Assembly (NCBI RefSeq): GCF_041102775.1
Contig: NZ_JBGCUO010000002.1
Span: forward strand, 205,868 to 269,867
Direction of reading: 5' to 3'
DNA length: 64,000 nucleotides
From: Alcanivorax sp. REN37
GTDB taxonomy: Bacteria > Pseudomonadota > Gammaproteobacteria > Pseudomonadales > Alcanivoracaceae
The notes beneath the pieces were generated by a model that saw only the letters and a list, made by a program, of their open reading frames with translations, had not been told where the DNA came from and made no database searches. The stretch's first letter is position 1. The number at the start of each line of letters is the position of its first letter. A program made the translations under genes and the position numbers. Below, one piece after another: positions 1 through 9,731 of this stretch.

Positions 1-751
1 CGGTGTCGAGGTTGAAATGCACCCACTGGGTCTCGCTGGACGCGTCGATGGTTTCTTCGCGCAGGGTTTGGTTGCCCTGGTCAGAGCTGCGCTCGAACCA
101 GCGCAGCGTTGGCCAGCCGGACGCGGTGCCGCTGGGGCCGCCGTAATAGCCCACCACCTGCAGCGCGAACACTTTGTTGTCGTTGCCGGACAGCGCGTCG
201 GCGTTGGAGGCGTTGTCGGTGATCAGGAACACGCGGTAGTTGGGGTACAGGTTGTGGTCGCTGCTACCGCCGAGCCCGTACTCGAACACGGAACTCTGGA
301 TCATGTTGTCGCCGACGAACACGCTCTTGGCGAAATCCGCCACATACAGGGTGCTGGGCAGCTGACCGACTTTGGGGTCGGTGGTGGCGTTCTGCCACTG
401 GCTGAGTTCGCTCCAGCTGTAATCGAAGGGACCATTGAAGGCGCCGCCTTGGCCGTCGGCGGTGACGCCGCTATGGGTCCAGAAGCTGGCGTAGCTGCCG
501 GTGCTGAGTACTTTCAAATCCCAGTCGTTGCCGCTGCAGTCGGGTACTTCGCGGTTGGCATTGAAATCGAAGCACAGGCTGTCGCCTTTGGCTGGCAGCT
601 CAAAGCGCCATTCGGCTGAGCCGGAAAAGCGATTGCCATCACCGGGGCCTGGGCCTGGGTTCGGGGTGGAGTTGGAACTGGAGCTGCTGCCGCAGCCGGC
701 CAGCAGCGCGGCGCTGAGGCCGAGGGTCAGAGTCAGGATCGACGATCGCAT
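1..751 (-). CDS. HmuY-like lipoprotein, 3' end cut by the window edge
   Basis: The frame is open from an ATG at 751 to the left edge (250 codons, no stop), so the C-terminus is missing. Residues 1-20 form a lipoprotein signal ending in the lipobox LLAGC with the acylated Cys at 20, followed by a Ser-rich linker and a Pro/Gly stretch. The body has a NDWDLKV segment and then SGVTADGQGGAFNG, a pattern I associate with HmuY-type heme-binding lipoproteins. It starts 26 bp after the stop of the TonB receptor on the same strand, so the two are very likely co-transcribed behind the Fur box at 2833-2853. I infer an outer-membrane or surface lipoprotein that captures heme or a related iron ligand for the receptor. 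The family assignment comes from motif memory, not an alignment. Confidence 0.7.
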   Translation of the reverse strand, partial: MRSSILTLTLGLSAALLAGCGSSSSSNSTPNPGPGPGDGNRFSGSAEWRFELPAKGDSLCFDFNANREVPDCSGNDWDLKVLSTGSYASFWTHSGVTADGQGGAFNGPFDYSWSELSQWQNATTDPKVGQLPSTLYVADFAKSVFVGDNMIQSSVFEYGLGGSSDHNLYPNYRVFLITDNASNADALSGNDNKVFALQVVGYYGGPSGTASGWPTLRWFERSSDQGNQTLREETIDASSETQWVHFNLDT

Positions 752-777
752 GGGGGTGTGCTCCTTGCTGGGTGGGG

Positions 778-2796
778 TCAGCGCTGCCATTGGTAGCGGG
801 CGCCGAGGTAAACGTAACGACCGGCCACGGGGCCGAAGTCCGGGATTTCAGATGGGTCGGTGCTGTCGATGAACTTGCGCTGCCGGTCGAACAGGTTGTC
901 GATGCCGGCAAACAGACGCAGGGCCGGGGTGGCATCGTGGTTCAGGCGCACATCCCAGGTGTACCAAGACGGCGAGTAGTCGCCTTGGCCGGTGTCGGTC
1001 AGTTCCCGCGACTGGCCGCGGGCGCGCAGGCTCAGGGTGGTGCGCTGGTTGGGCAGGGTCAGATCGCTGTTGAGGCGCAGAATGTGGCGCGGTCGGCGGG
1101 TCAGGCGCGCGCCGGTGTCGAGGTCTTCGGTGTGGGTCCAGGTCCAAGAGCCGCCCACGGTCAGCGGTGTCAGCGGCTTCCACTGCACGCCGGTTTCCAC
1201 GCCCCAAGTGGCGGCGCGAGCGATGTTCTCGTAGGTGTAGGTGGTCACGCCCCCGCCACCAGTGACCGGCTGGCTCATGTCGATTTGGATCAGGTCGGTG
1301 ATGCGGTTGTAGAAGGCGTTCACATCCAGCGTCAGCTGGTCCTGCCAGCGCAGGCTGGTGCCGAGCTGCACGCTGTTGGATGACTCCGGCTTCAGGTCGG
1401 GGCGGCCGATGACTTTGTAGCCAAGCGCGGAATGGTCGAACAGGAAATGGCGTTCTTTGAGGTTCGGCACCCGGTAACCCTGACCGACACTGGCGCGCAT
1501 TTCGCCTTGCCAAGCGTCACCCTGCAGGTAGTCGTAGCGCAACGCGGCCTTGGGGGCGGTATGGCTGCCGAAGTCGGAGTCGTACTGGTAGCGGGCGCCG
1601 AGCACCAATTCCAAGCGCTCACTCAGGAACACATCGTTTTGCAGGAACAGCTCCTGGCTGTCGCGCTGGGCGCGGCCGACGCTGAGCTCGGAATGGCCGT
1701 TGGCGCTTTGCCACAGCTGCTCATCATGCAGGTCGACGCCCACTTGCCACAGCTGGCCGGCCCAGGGCGGCAGGTCCAGTTGCAGAGTCAGGTGGCTTTG
1801 CTCCACCTTCGCATCGCGCTGGGTGACCAAGCTGTGCTGCGACAGTGCCAGTGAGTCGCTGCGGTAGCGCTCAGTGACGCCTTTGGCTTCCAGCGACAGG
1901 CCGTTGTCGGCGCTCCAGCGGGCGCCGCCACTGAGCCGGTCACGGCGAATGTGTTCGTCTTTTTGCTGGGGCACCAGCACCGACGGCACGTAGCGTAAAT
2001 AGCGTTGGCGGGCGTCTTCTTCGTAGCGCTGCACCTCGCCCCAGGCGCGCAGCGGGCCGTCCGGTTGCCAGCGCGCCATGGCGCTGTACTGGCTGCGCTC
2101 AACGGCGTCCCCGCGTCGGGTCCATGCCAGCGGTTTATCGGAGAAGCCGTCGTCCTGCTGCTGGTCGGCACCGAGGCTCCAGCGCCAATCTTGATTGCCG
2201 CCGTCCACCTGCAACTGTCCGTGGCGCTTGTTGGCGTCGATGCGGCGGGCGCTGTCGTTGCGGGTGCCGTAGCTGCCCACATCGCCCAGCGCGGTGATGC
2301 GCAGGCCAGATTCCGGCACCCGCGTAATGACGTTAATGACACCGCCCATGGCGGCGCTGCCGTACTGTGCTGACGCCGCGCCTTTGATCACCTCAATGCG
2401 ATCGACTTCGGTGAGTGCGTATTGGCTCAGGTCTACGGTGGAGCCGGTGCTGGCACTGATCGGCAAGCCGTCGATGAGGATCAGCAACTGGTCGGAGGTT
2501 AGCCCTTGCAGCGAGGCTTCGAAGCCAGATTTGCCATGGATCTCGCGCAACTGCACGCCGGGCACGTTCTCCATCGCTTCTTTGAGAGTGCGGGCATGGG
2601 TGCGATCCAGTTCGGCACGGGTCACCACTTCGGTGCGGATCGGTGCGTCCTGCTGGGTGCGTTCGGTGCGGGTCGCCGTCACCACCACCGGTGACAGGTC
2701 GGTGGGCGTAGCGGGGGTGTCAGCGGAGGCCGCTGCCGACAGCAGTACCAAACCGGTGACCGCGAACGACCACCGGGGCGAAAAAAGAGAGGACAT
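778..2796 (-). CDS. TonB-dependent outer-membrane receptor (iron/heme type)
   Basis: A 672-residue TonB-dependent receptor. A signal peptide (about residues 1-25, ending ASA) precedes a TonB box around 34-42 (LSPVVVTAT). The plug domain follows, with the usual LIDGLPIS and VIKGAASAQYGSAAMGG segments, then a long beta-barrel with alternating aromatic strands. The last residues are YQWQR, so the C-terminal residue is not the usual aromatic. The ATG at 2796 has GGAG eight bases upstream. The perfect Fur box upstream and the HmuY-like lipoprotein 26 bp downstream suggest heme or siderophore import under iron limitation. The ligand cannot be deduced from sequence alone. Confidence 0.9.
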   Translation of the reverse strand: MSSLFSPRWSFAVTGLVLLSAAASADTPATPTDLSPVVVTATRTERTQQDAPIRTEVVTRAELDRTHARTLKEAMENVPGVQLREIHGKSGFEASLQGLTSDQLLILIDGLPISASTGSTVDLSQYALTEVDRIEVIKGAASAQYGSAAMGGVINVITRVPESGLRITALGDVGSYGTRNDSARRIDANKRHGQLQVDGGNQDWRWSLGADQQQDDGFSDKPLAWTRRGDAVERSQYSAMARWQPDGPLRAWGEVQRYEEDARQRYLRYVPSVLVPQQKDEHIRRDRLSGGARWSADNGLSLEAKGVTERYRSDSLALSQHSLVTQRDAKVEQSHLTLQLDLPPWAGQLWQVGVDLHDEQLWQSANGHSELSVGRAQRDSQELFLQNDVFLSERLELVLGARYQYDSDFGSHTAPKAALRYDYLQGDAWQGEMRASVGQGYRVPNLKERHFLFDHSALGYKVIGRPDLKPESSNSVQLGTSLRWQDQLTLDVNAFYNRITDLIQIDMSQPVTGGGGVTTYTYENIARAATWGVETGVQWKPLTPLTVGGSWTWTHTEDLDTGARLTRRPRHILRLNSDLTLPNQRTTLSLRARGQSRELTDTGQGDYSPSWYTWDVRLNHDATPALRLFAGIDNLFDRQRKFIDSTDPSEIPDFGPVAGRYVYLGARYQWQR

Positions 2797-2832
2797 CGAA
2801 GGGGCTCCGCGCGCAAATGCTAACGCGGATGT

Positions 2833-2853
2833 TAATGATAATAATTATCATGT
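2833..2853 (-). promoter_or_regulatory. Fur box upstream of the TonB receptor
   Basis: Two perfect 7-bp arms, ATGATAA at 2835-2841 and TTATCAT at 2845-2851, flank a 3-bp centre. This is the classic AT-rich Fur inverted repeat. It lies about 40 bp before the receptor start, in otherwise GC-rich DNA, so iron-dependent repression of the receptor and its lipoprotein is a strong inference. Confidence 0.85.
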
Positions 2854-2882
2854 CTAGCTTAGGCGGGGCCGCCGCCGCCGAA

Positions 2883-3371
2883 TTAGGTGAGGTAATTCAG
2901 CGGCAGGGCGGTGGAATCCACCACCTTGCGCATCACGAAACTGGAGTGCACGCCGCTGACCCCGTCGATGCGGGTCAGTTTGTTGAGCAAGAACTGCTGG
3001 TAGCGGTCCATGTCCGGCACCATCACCTTGAGCAGGTAGTCGGCGGATTGGCCGGTGATCAGATAGCACCACTGCACTTCTTCGTAGCCGGCTACGGTTT
3101 CCTCGAAATGCTGGAAACGCTCCGGTGTGTGCCGATCCATGCTGATCTGCACCAGAATGGTCAGGTCCAACCCCAGCGCTTTGTGGTGCAGCAGCACCGC
3201 CCGCCCCTTGATGACGCCGGCGTCCTCCAGCTTCTGCACCCGGCGTGAGCAGGGCGAGGGCGACAGGCCCACCTGTTCCGCCAATTGCTGGTTGGTGAGG
3301 CCGCCGTCGGCCTGTAAAGCGGCCAAAATGCGACGGTCGTAGCGGTCGAGTTTGATGGTGGGCTGGGTCAT
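2883..3371 (-). CDS. Lrp/AsnC family transcriptional regulator
   Basis: This 162-residue protein has the Lrp layout: an N-terminal winged helix-turn-helix (about residues 9-60, including LTNQQLAEQVGLSPSPCSRR), then a RAM/ACT-like ligand-binding domain (about 70-150). Members bind amino acids and control amino-acid metabolism and transport. It is transcribed away from leuA. The shared 296-bp region contains AT-rich sequence near 3370-3430 that could hold an autoregulatory site. A role in branched-chain amino-acid control is suggested only by position. It is not part of the Fur-controlled receptor unit, because the Fur box lies between the two genes. Confidence 0.9.
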   Translation of the reverse strand: MTQPTIKLDRYDRRILAALQADGGLTNQQLAEQVGLSPSPCSRRVQKLEDAGVIKGRAVLLHHKALGLDLTILVQISMDRHTPERFQHFEETVAGYEEVQWCYLITGQSADYLLKVMVPDMDRYQQFLLNKLTRIDGVSGVHSSFVMRKVVDSTALPLNYLT

Positions 3372-3585
3372 GGCAATAAATCATCGTGTCTGGCGTTGTT
3401 TGGGCAATCTATCACCAAAATAAATCGCTATCGACCGCAATAAGCACGCCGATTGCGCAGGGGGGCGCCTACACTGTGTCCTATCGTCAGTGCCGCCAGC
3501 CAAACGCCGACCGGCCCGCACGGGAATCTCCAGACCCCGGAGAGAAAGCCCGCACCACCAGTGCAACGGGTGTAAGATTGGCCCC

Positions 3586-3636
3586 CTTGGCATGACTGCC
3601 AAGCCATTCTCGAAGACGGACCGCACTGCGGTCCGT
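3586..3636 (+). promoter_or_regulatory. Tandem hairpins in the leuA leader (possible attenuator)
   Basis: Two consecutive perfect stems precede leuA. The first has 7-bp arms (3586-3592 and 3597-3603, loop TGAC). The second has 10-bp arms (3616-3625 and 3627-3636) around a single base. The second is followed by TTGTTG rather than a real U-tract, so it could act as a pause or an attenuator. The rest of the 296-bp gap 3372-3667 holds the divergent Lrp/leuA promoters but no other gene that I can support. Confidence 0.45.
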
Positions 3637-3648
3637 TTGTTGATCTGA
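3592..3648 (+). CDS. Candidate 18-residue leuA leader peptide
   Basis: A short frame ATG...TGA encodes MTAKPFSKTDRTAVRLLI and ends 19 bp before the leuA start. It finishes in Val-Arg-Leu-Leu-Ile, with two TTG leucine codons inside and just after the distal arm of the hairpin 3616-3636. Ribosome stalling there could alter the hairpin, as in branched-chain amino-acid attenuators. The ribosome-binding site is weak and the downstream U-run is short (TTTGTTG), so this remains a candidate. Confidence 0.4.
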   Translation: MTAKPFSKTDRTAVRLLI

Positions 3649-3667
3649 ACCACGGAGCAGTCCCGAC

Positions 3668-5344
3668 ATGGCGTACGACCACCGCAAATACGTGCCCTTC
3701 ACCCCAATCCACCGGCCGCAGCGCCGCTGGCCGGATCAAGTCATCACCGAATCCCCGCGCTGGTGCGCCGTGGACCTGCGTGACGGCAACCAGGCACTGG
3801 TGAAGCCGATGACGGTGGCGCAAAAAACGGTGCTGTTCCAACTACTGGTGGATGTCGGCTTCAAGGAAATCGAGGTCGGTTTCCCGGCCGCCTCCCAGCC
3901 CGATTACGACTTCGTACGCAAGCTGATTGAAGAGAACCTGGTGCCGGACGACGTCACCATTCAGGTGCTCACCCAGGCGCGCGAAGAACTGATCGCGCGC
4001 AGCTTTGAAGCGCTCAAGGGCGCGCGCAAAGCCAACGTGCATTTGTACAACTCCACCTCCCGCGTGCAGCGCGAAAAGGTGTTCCGTCTCGATGTGGACG
4101 GCATCAAGGCGATCGCCGTGGCCGGCGCCGAAGCGCTGGTGCGCCACGCGCAGGCCAACCCGGCCACTGAGTGGGTGTTCCAGTACTCACCGGAAAGCTT
4201 CACCGGTACGGAGCTGGAGGTGGCGGCCGAGGTCACCAACGCGGTGATCGATGTGTGGCAGCCGCAGAACGGCCAAGAGGTGGTGATCAACCTGCCGGCG
4301 ACGGTGGAAATGAGCACCCCCAACGTGTTCGCCGACATGGTCGAGTGGATGGGCGAGCACCTGCACCACCGCGAGCACCTGTGCATTTCGGTGCACACCC
4401 ACAACGACCGGGGCTGTGGTGTGGCCGCCGCCGAGCTGGCGGTGATGGGCGGCGCCGACCGTGTGGAAGGGACCTTGATGGGCAACGGCGAGCGCACCGG
4501 CAACATGGACATCGTCACCATGGCGATGAACCTGTACAGCCAGGGCGTGGATCCGCTGCTGGATCTGTCTGATGTGAAGCGCATTGCCGAAACGGTGGAG
4601 TCGGTGACGGAAATCTCCACCCATCCGCGCCACCCGTACGTGGGCGAGCTGGTGTTTACCGCGTTCTCCGGCAGCCATCAGGACGCTATCCGCAAGTGCC
4701 TGAGCACCTACAGCGAAGGCGACAAATGGGAAATTGCCTACCTGCCGATCGACCCGCGTGATCTGGGGCGCCGCTACGAAGAAGTGGTGCGCATCAACTC
4801 ACAGTCCGGCAAAGGCGGCGTGCTCTATGTGTTGGAGCGTGATTTCGGCATCACCCTGCCGCGCTGGCTGCAAATCGAGTTCTCCCGCGTGGTGCAGGGC
4901 TTCGCTGAGAACGAAGAGCGCGAAGTGCAGACCGATGAAATCCACGGTTTGTTCGAACGCCACTTCCTCAGCGTGCCGGCGGATTGGGAAATGCTCGGCT
5001 ATGAACTGAACCGCGAAGGCGAGGCGGTGGATGTGCGCATCCGTGTCGGCAATGCCAGCGACTCGGAAGTGATCGAAGGCCGCGGTCGCGGCGGCGTGGA
5101 AGCGCTGGTGGCGGCGCTGTCCCAGCGCACCGGCGTGGCAATGTCGGTGGAAGCCTACGACGAGTTCGCGCTCAACGAAGGCAGTGATGCTCGTGCGCTG
5201 GCCTGCGTGCGCATGCGCGTCGGCGATGAAGTCACCAGCGCGGCGTCGCTGGCGGACGACACCACCTCCGCCACACTGCAGTCGGTGTTGTCTGCGGTGG
5301 GCCGCGTCACCGCCGCCACTCAGGCGCAGTTCAAAGCCGGCTGA
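3668..5344 (+). CDS. leuA: 2-isopropylmalate synthase
   Basis: LeuA condenses acetyl-CoA with 2-ketoisovalerate, the first committed step of leucine synthesis. The 558-residue length matches the longer LeuA subtype found in pseudomonads. Visible motifs are the catalytic RDGNQAL near residue 38, the metal-binding HTHNDRG around 240 and the GNGERTGN motif. The C-terminal part (about 430-550) is the LeuA allosteric/dimerisation domain. The ATG at 3668 has GGAG about ten bases upstream. No other leu genes are adjacent. The leader hairpins upstream suggest regulation by leucine supply, and a perfect terminator follows at 5367-5393. Confidence 0.96.
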   Translation: MAYDHRKYVPFTPIHRPQRRWPDQVITESPRWCAVDLRDGNQALVKPMTVAQKTVLFQLLVDVGFKEIEVGFPAASQPDYDFVRKLIEENLVPDDVTIQVLTQAREELIARSFEALKGARKANVHLYNSTSRVQREKVFRLDVDGIKAIAVAGAEALVRHAQANPATEWVFQYSPESFTGTELEVAAEVTNAVIDVWQPQNGQEVVINLPATVEMSTPNVFADMVEWMGEHLHHREHLCISVHTHNDRGCGVAAAELAVMGGADRVEGTLMGNGERTGNMDIVTMAMNLYSQGVDPLLDLSDVKRIAETVESVTEISTHPRHPYVGELVFTAFSGSHQDAIRKCLSTYSEGDKWEIAYLPIDPRDLGRRYEEVVRINSQSGKGGVLYVLERDFGITLPRWLQIEFSRVVQGFAENEEREVQTDEIHGLFERHFLSVPADWEMLGYELNREGEAVDVRIRVGNASDSEVIEGRGRGGVEALVAALSQRTGVAMSVEAYDEFALNEGSDARALACVRMRVGDEVTSAASLADDTTSATLQSVLSAVGRVTAATQAQFKAG

Positions 5345-5366
5345 GGCTGCGCTGCGGAACGACCCA

Positions 5367-5393
5367 ACGGGGTGGCTCAGGCCACCCCGTTTT
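5367..5393. terminator. Terminator shared by leuA and the LysR gene
   Basis: A perfect 10-bp stem ACGGGGTGGC/GCCACCCCGT with loop TCAG is followed by TTTTC on the plus strand. It overlaps the last codons of the convergent LysR gene. Confidence 0.85.
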
Positions 5394-6279
5394 CGTTGCC
5401 GCCCATGGCCAGCGGCAATTGCTCGGCGAGGAAATCCACCAACTGCCGCACGGTGGGCGACAAATGCCGGTGGCGCGGGTACACCGCCCACACCGCGGTA
5501 TCGGCAAAGCGGAATTCCTCCAGCACCGCCCGCAGTCGCCCGGCTTGGATGTGTTCATCGACGTAGTAATCCGGCAGCTGTGACAGCCCCAGCCCGCGCA
5601 GCGTGGCATCCAGCAGCGTCTGCCCGGAGTTGGCTTGCAGGCGGCCGCGCACGCGGATCTCGCGCCGCTGGCCCTGTATCAGAAAACGCCAACTGTCCAA
5701 CGAACCGAGCAGGCACGGATAACGCACCAAGTCGTTGGGGTGCTGCGGCGCGGGGTGCTGGTTGAACAGCGCCGGGCTGCCCACCACGCGCTCCTGGCGG
5801 CCGCATAGACGGCGTGCAATCAGGCTCGAATCCTGCAGTTCGCCGAGCCGGATGGCGACATCGAACCCTTCTTCAATCAGCGCCACGCGGCGGTTGGTGA
5901 AATGCATGCGCACTTCCAGCCGTGGGTGCAGCTGCATAAAACGGTTGATCAGCGGTGCCACATGGCGTTCGCCGAAGGTGGTGGAGGCGGTCAGTTTCAG
6001 CAGTCCGCGCGGGCTGGCGTGCAGGTCGGCCAGCGCCGCTTCGGCTTCGCGGAAACCGTCCAGCACTTGGCGGCAGTGCTGGTGATACAGCTCGCCCGGC
6101 TCAGTGAGGCGAATTTGCCGTGTGGTGCGGTACAGCAGCGGCACGCCGAGCTGCGCCTCTAATTGGCTGACCAGGCGGCTGACGTGGGAGGGCGATACCT
6201 TCAGCCGCCGGGCGGCGGCGGAGAACGAACCTTGTCGCACCACTTCGACGAAGGCTTCCACCCGGTCCCAATGCTTCAT
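5377..6279 (-). CDS. LysR-family transcriptional regulator
   Basis: A 300-residue LysR-type regulator. The N-terminal winged helix (residues 1-60, FVEVVRQGSFSAAARRL and VSRLVSQLEAQLG) is followed by a type-2 periplasmic-binding-like effector domain (about 90-290). The ATG has GGGAG five bases upstream. It diverges from frmA across 129 bp, the usual arrangement for a regulator of the neighbouring gene, so control of formaldehyde detoxification is a reasonable inference. The imperfect dyad GGGCA-N11-TGCCC at 6331-6351, just upstream of frmA, could be its operator. The effector is unknown. Confidence 0.92.
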   Translation of the reverse strand: MKHWDRVEAFVEVVRQGSFSAAARRLKVSPSHVSRLVSQLEAQLGVPLLYRTTRQIRLTEPGELYHQHCRQVLDGFREAEAALADLHASPRGLLKLTASTTFGERHVAPLINRFMQLHPRLEVRMHFTNRRVALIEEGFDVAIRLGELQDSSLIARRLCGRQERVVGSPALFNQHPAPQHPNDLVRYPCLLGSLDSWRFLIQGQRREIRVRGRLQANSGQTLLDATLRGLGLSQLPDYYVDEHIQAGRLRAVLEEFRFADTAVWAVYPRHRHLSPTVRQLVDFLAEQLPLAMGGNENGVA

Positions 6280-6330
6280 TGTTGCTCCCTGGCAATGATG
6301 TTGTTACGCAAGCCGTATTTATCCGGCAGG

Positions 6331-7518
<1,188 letters not shown>

Positions 7519-7544
7519 GGCGCACTCGGTTACCGCGCCGACCC

Positions 7545-7573
7545 AAACGCCCGCAGTACGCGGGCGTTTTTTA
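7545..7573 (+). terminator. frmA terminator
   Basis: A 10-bp stem AAACGCCCGC/GCGGGCGTTT with loop AGTAC is followed by TTTTATT. Confidence 0.9.
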
Positions 7574-7611
7574 TTGGGCCAGCATGACCGCTCTGCACGC
7601 CCACACGGCAA

Positions 7612-7647
7612 CCACAAAAAAGCCCGGACTAGCCGGGCTTTTTTGTG
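7612..7647. terminator. Bidirectional terminator between frmA and the iron permease
   Basis: A perfect 16-bp inverted repeat (7612-7627 and 7632-7647) has A6 and T6 runs outside a GCCCGG core, so it can terminate transcription from both sides. Confidence 0.92.
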
Positions 7648-7688
7648 GGACCAAGACGGCCGCGGCAATCAGTCCGCGGCCGCGCGGC

Positions 7689-9602
7689 TCAGCCCGGTTG
7701 GCGCGCTGCGCGGTTGCCCAGCAGCCACAGCACCACCGCCAGCACCAAGTAGGCGCCCTGAGCCAGCAGGCCCTGCAGCGTCGGGTAAATGCCGAGCCAG
7801 CTAACGCTGGGAACATCCAGGTAGCGCACCGACAGCCAGCCGGCTTCCTGCAGCGCCGCCACGCCCTTGCCGAGCAGCACGAAGGCCAGCCCCAGCAGCA
7901 CCACACTGGTGACGCGGAAGAACAGCGCCAGCGGTAGTTTCATGCCGAGACGGAAGATCAGCAGCGCCACCACCGCCAGCGCTACCAGCGCGGCGATCAT
8001 GCCGTAGAAGATCGACATCCGCTCGCCAGGGCCGACTTGGGTCCACAGCGCCTGGTAAAACAGGATGGTCTCGAACATCTCCCGGTACACCGAGATGAAC
8101 GCCACGAACGCCAGCGTCCACAGCGCACCCCGGCCGAGGGCGCTGTCCACCTTGTCGCGCAGGTAGCCCATCCACTGTTGGCTCTTGGCGTTGGAGTGCA
8201 TCCAGAAGCCCATGTAGAACAGGATCGCAGCGGCAATCAGACCGGCCAGACCCTCGGTCACTTCACGGGTGCTGCCGCTGATGGTGATCACGGTGCTGGC
8301 CACGAACCAGGTGGCAAAGCCGGCCAGCACCGCGCCGATCCAGCCAAGGTGGATGAAGCGGGTGGCGCGCTGCACCTGCGAGCGGCGGGTGAAGGTGATG
8401 AGCGCGGCGACCACCAGCAGTGCTTCCAGGCCCTCGCGGAACAGGATCACGAAGCTGGCGGTGGCGGCAGCGGAAGCGGTCAGGCCATCGCCGTCGAGCA
8501 GGTCAGCCGCTTCGCGCAGCAGTGCGCGGGCGTGCTGGATGGCGCCGCTGACGGCGTCGCTGCCAAGGTCACGGTCGATGCTTTCACGCACGCCCATAAA
8601 GGCCCGCTCGGCGCGCTGCATCAGGCCGCTGTCGAGGGTGGCCACCTGCTGCTCGATCATCTCGTAGCCATCGAGGTAGGCCGACAGCGCGGCACTGCGA
8701 GCGGCCGCTTGGTCGCCGGCGCGGTACAGCCGTTCGGCATCGGCTAGCCGTTGTTGGCTCAGGGCAATGAAGCGGTTGGAAGCGAACAGCCGCTGCGGGT
8801 CGGCGCGCAGCAGCGCGGCAGCGGCATAGGCCGGCTCGCCCCAGCGCTCGATCACGTCTTCCGGCGCCAGGCTGATGACGGTGTTTAGATCCAGCTGCTG
8901 ATCCAACGCTGGCAGGTTCTGCAGTGCGTGGGCGCCGTCGGCGCGCATCTGCTCGGTGACCGCCAGACTGCCGACGTAGAACGCCAGCGCCCAGCGCTCG
9001 TCTTCGCTGAGCAGCTCGGCATAGGCCGCCATGCCGGTGCCGTCTACGCCGTCGGTGATGGTGGTGTAGAGCCCCACCAGCGAGCGGCCTTGGAAGCGCT
9101 CCAGCTCATGGAAGTCGGTGGGCTCCGGATCGAGGTTGGCGCCAGCCGGACCGTCGCCGTGGCCTTCTGTGCCGTGGCACAGGGCGCAGGTCTGTTGGTA
9201 AACCGTGGCAGCGCGGGTCAAGTCGGGCGCTGTGGACGGCGCCACCGCGACGCCGTAAATGTCGATCAGGCCGGCGCGCAGGCGTGCGGTTAGGCGCTTG
9301 ATGTCGGCGTTGGTCGCTTTCGCTTCGATCGCTTGGTGCAGCGTTACGGTGAGCGTTTCCAGCTCGGCACGGCCTTCGGCGTCTGGCAGTTGGCCGACGC
9401 CCTCCAGCAGCAGCTCGGCGAACTCGGTCATTTCCTCGAATTCGTCGTCGTTGATAATTTCACCGTTTTCCACGGCATTGATGTAGTCGGCACCGATGTA
9501 TTCGGCGAGTTGCACCATGGCAACTTGGCTCACCGCCCAAGCCGGTTGCAGCCACAGCAACAACCCGATCAGCCCCAGCAAGCGAAAGACAGCTGCTTTC
9601 AT
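7689..9602 (-). CDS. Cytochrome c/FTR1 fusion iron permease
   Basis: A fused iron-uptake protein, 637 residues from the ATG at 9602, which is chosen because it begins a clean signal peptide (MKAAVFRLLGLIGLLLW...AWA). A longer frame exists but adds an unconvincing stretch. An extracytoplasmic N-terminal region contains a c-type heme motif CALCH within a GHGDGPAG context. The C-terminal half is an FTR1-type permease with about seven membrane helices and the two iron-binding motifs REGLE and REMFE. In yeast-type and EfeU systems ferrous iron is oxidised and passed through FTR1. Here the attached cytochrome presumably supplies the redox step. A Fur-like box lies 15-33 bp upstream. The C-terminus abuts a bidirectional terminator. 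Confidence 0.93.
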   Translation of the reverse strand: MKAAVFRLLGLIGLLLWLQPAWAVSQVAMVQLAEYIGADYINAVENGEIINDDEFEEMTEFAELLLEGVGQLPDAEGRAELETLTVTLHQAIEAKATNADIKRLTARLRAGLIDIYGVAVAPSTAPDLTRAATVYQQTCALCHGTEGHGDGPAGANLDPEPTDFHELERFQGRSLVGLYTTITDGVDGTGMAAYAELLSEDERWALAFYVGSLAVTEQMRADGAHALQNLPALDQQLDLNTVISLAPEDVIERWGEPAYAAAALLRADPQRLFASNRFIALSQQRLADAERLYRAGDQAAARSAALSAYLDGYEMIEQQVATLDSGLMQRAERAFMGVRESIDRDLGSDAVSGAIQHARALLREAADLLDGDGLTASAAATASFVILFREGLEALLVVAALITFTRRSQVQRATRFIHLGWIGAVLAGFATWFVASTVITISGSTREVTEGLAGLIAAAILFYMGFWMHSNAKSQQWMGYLRDKVDSALGRGALWTLAFVAFISVYREMFETILFYQALWTQVGPGERMSIFYGMIAALVALAVVALLIFRLGMKLPLALFFRVTSVVLLGLAFVLLGKGVAALQEAGWLSVRYLDVPSVSWLGIYPTLQGLLAQGAYLVLAVVLWLLGNRAARQPG

Positions 9603-9616
9603 GAAATAGCCTTCAA

Positions 9617-9635
9617 GTGAATGATAATCAGAGGC
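9617..9635 (-). promoter_or_regulatory. Fur-like box upstream of the FTR1 permease
   Basis: The central ten bases ATGATAATCA match the 19-bp Fur consensus exactly, and about 13 of 19 positions match overall. It lies immediately upstream of the permease start, so iron repression is likely. Confidence 0.65.
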
Positions 9636-9700
9636 GTTTATGTTCGAGCTATGACGGGGGGATGTCAAAGACAAACGGCAGGATGCGCAATGGGGAAATG

Positions 9701-9723
9701 CCGGGGACTGTTGCAGTCCCCGG
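9701..9723 (-). terminator. Hairpin after the SlyD-like gene
   Basis: A 10-bp perfect stem CCGGGGACTG/CAGTCCCCGG with loop TTG sits just after the stop. On the minus strand the following sequence is only weakly T-rich (CATTTCC), so termination may be partial. Confidence 0.6.
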
Positions 9724-9731
9724 CTGGCGGA

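Noticed and set aside
17..619. Plus-strand 200-codon frame at the left edge
   Set aside because: The minus strand carries a continuous lipoprotein frame with lipobox from 751; the plus frame is its shadow.
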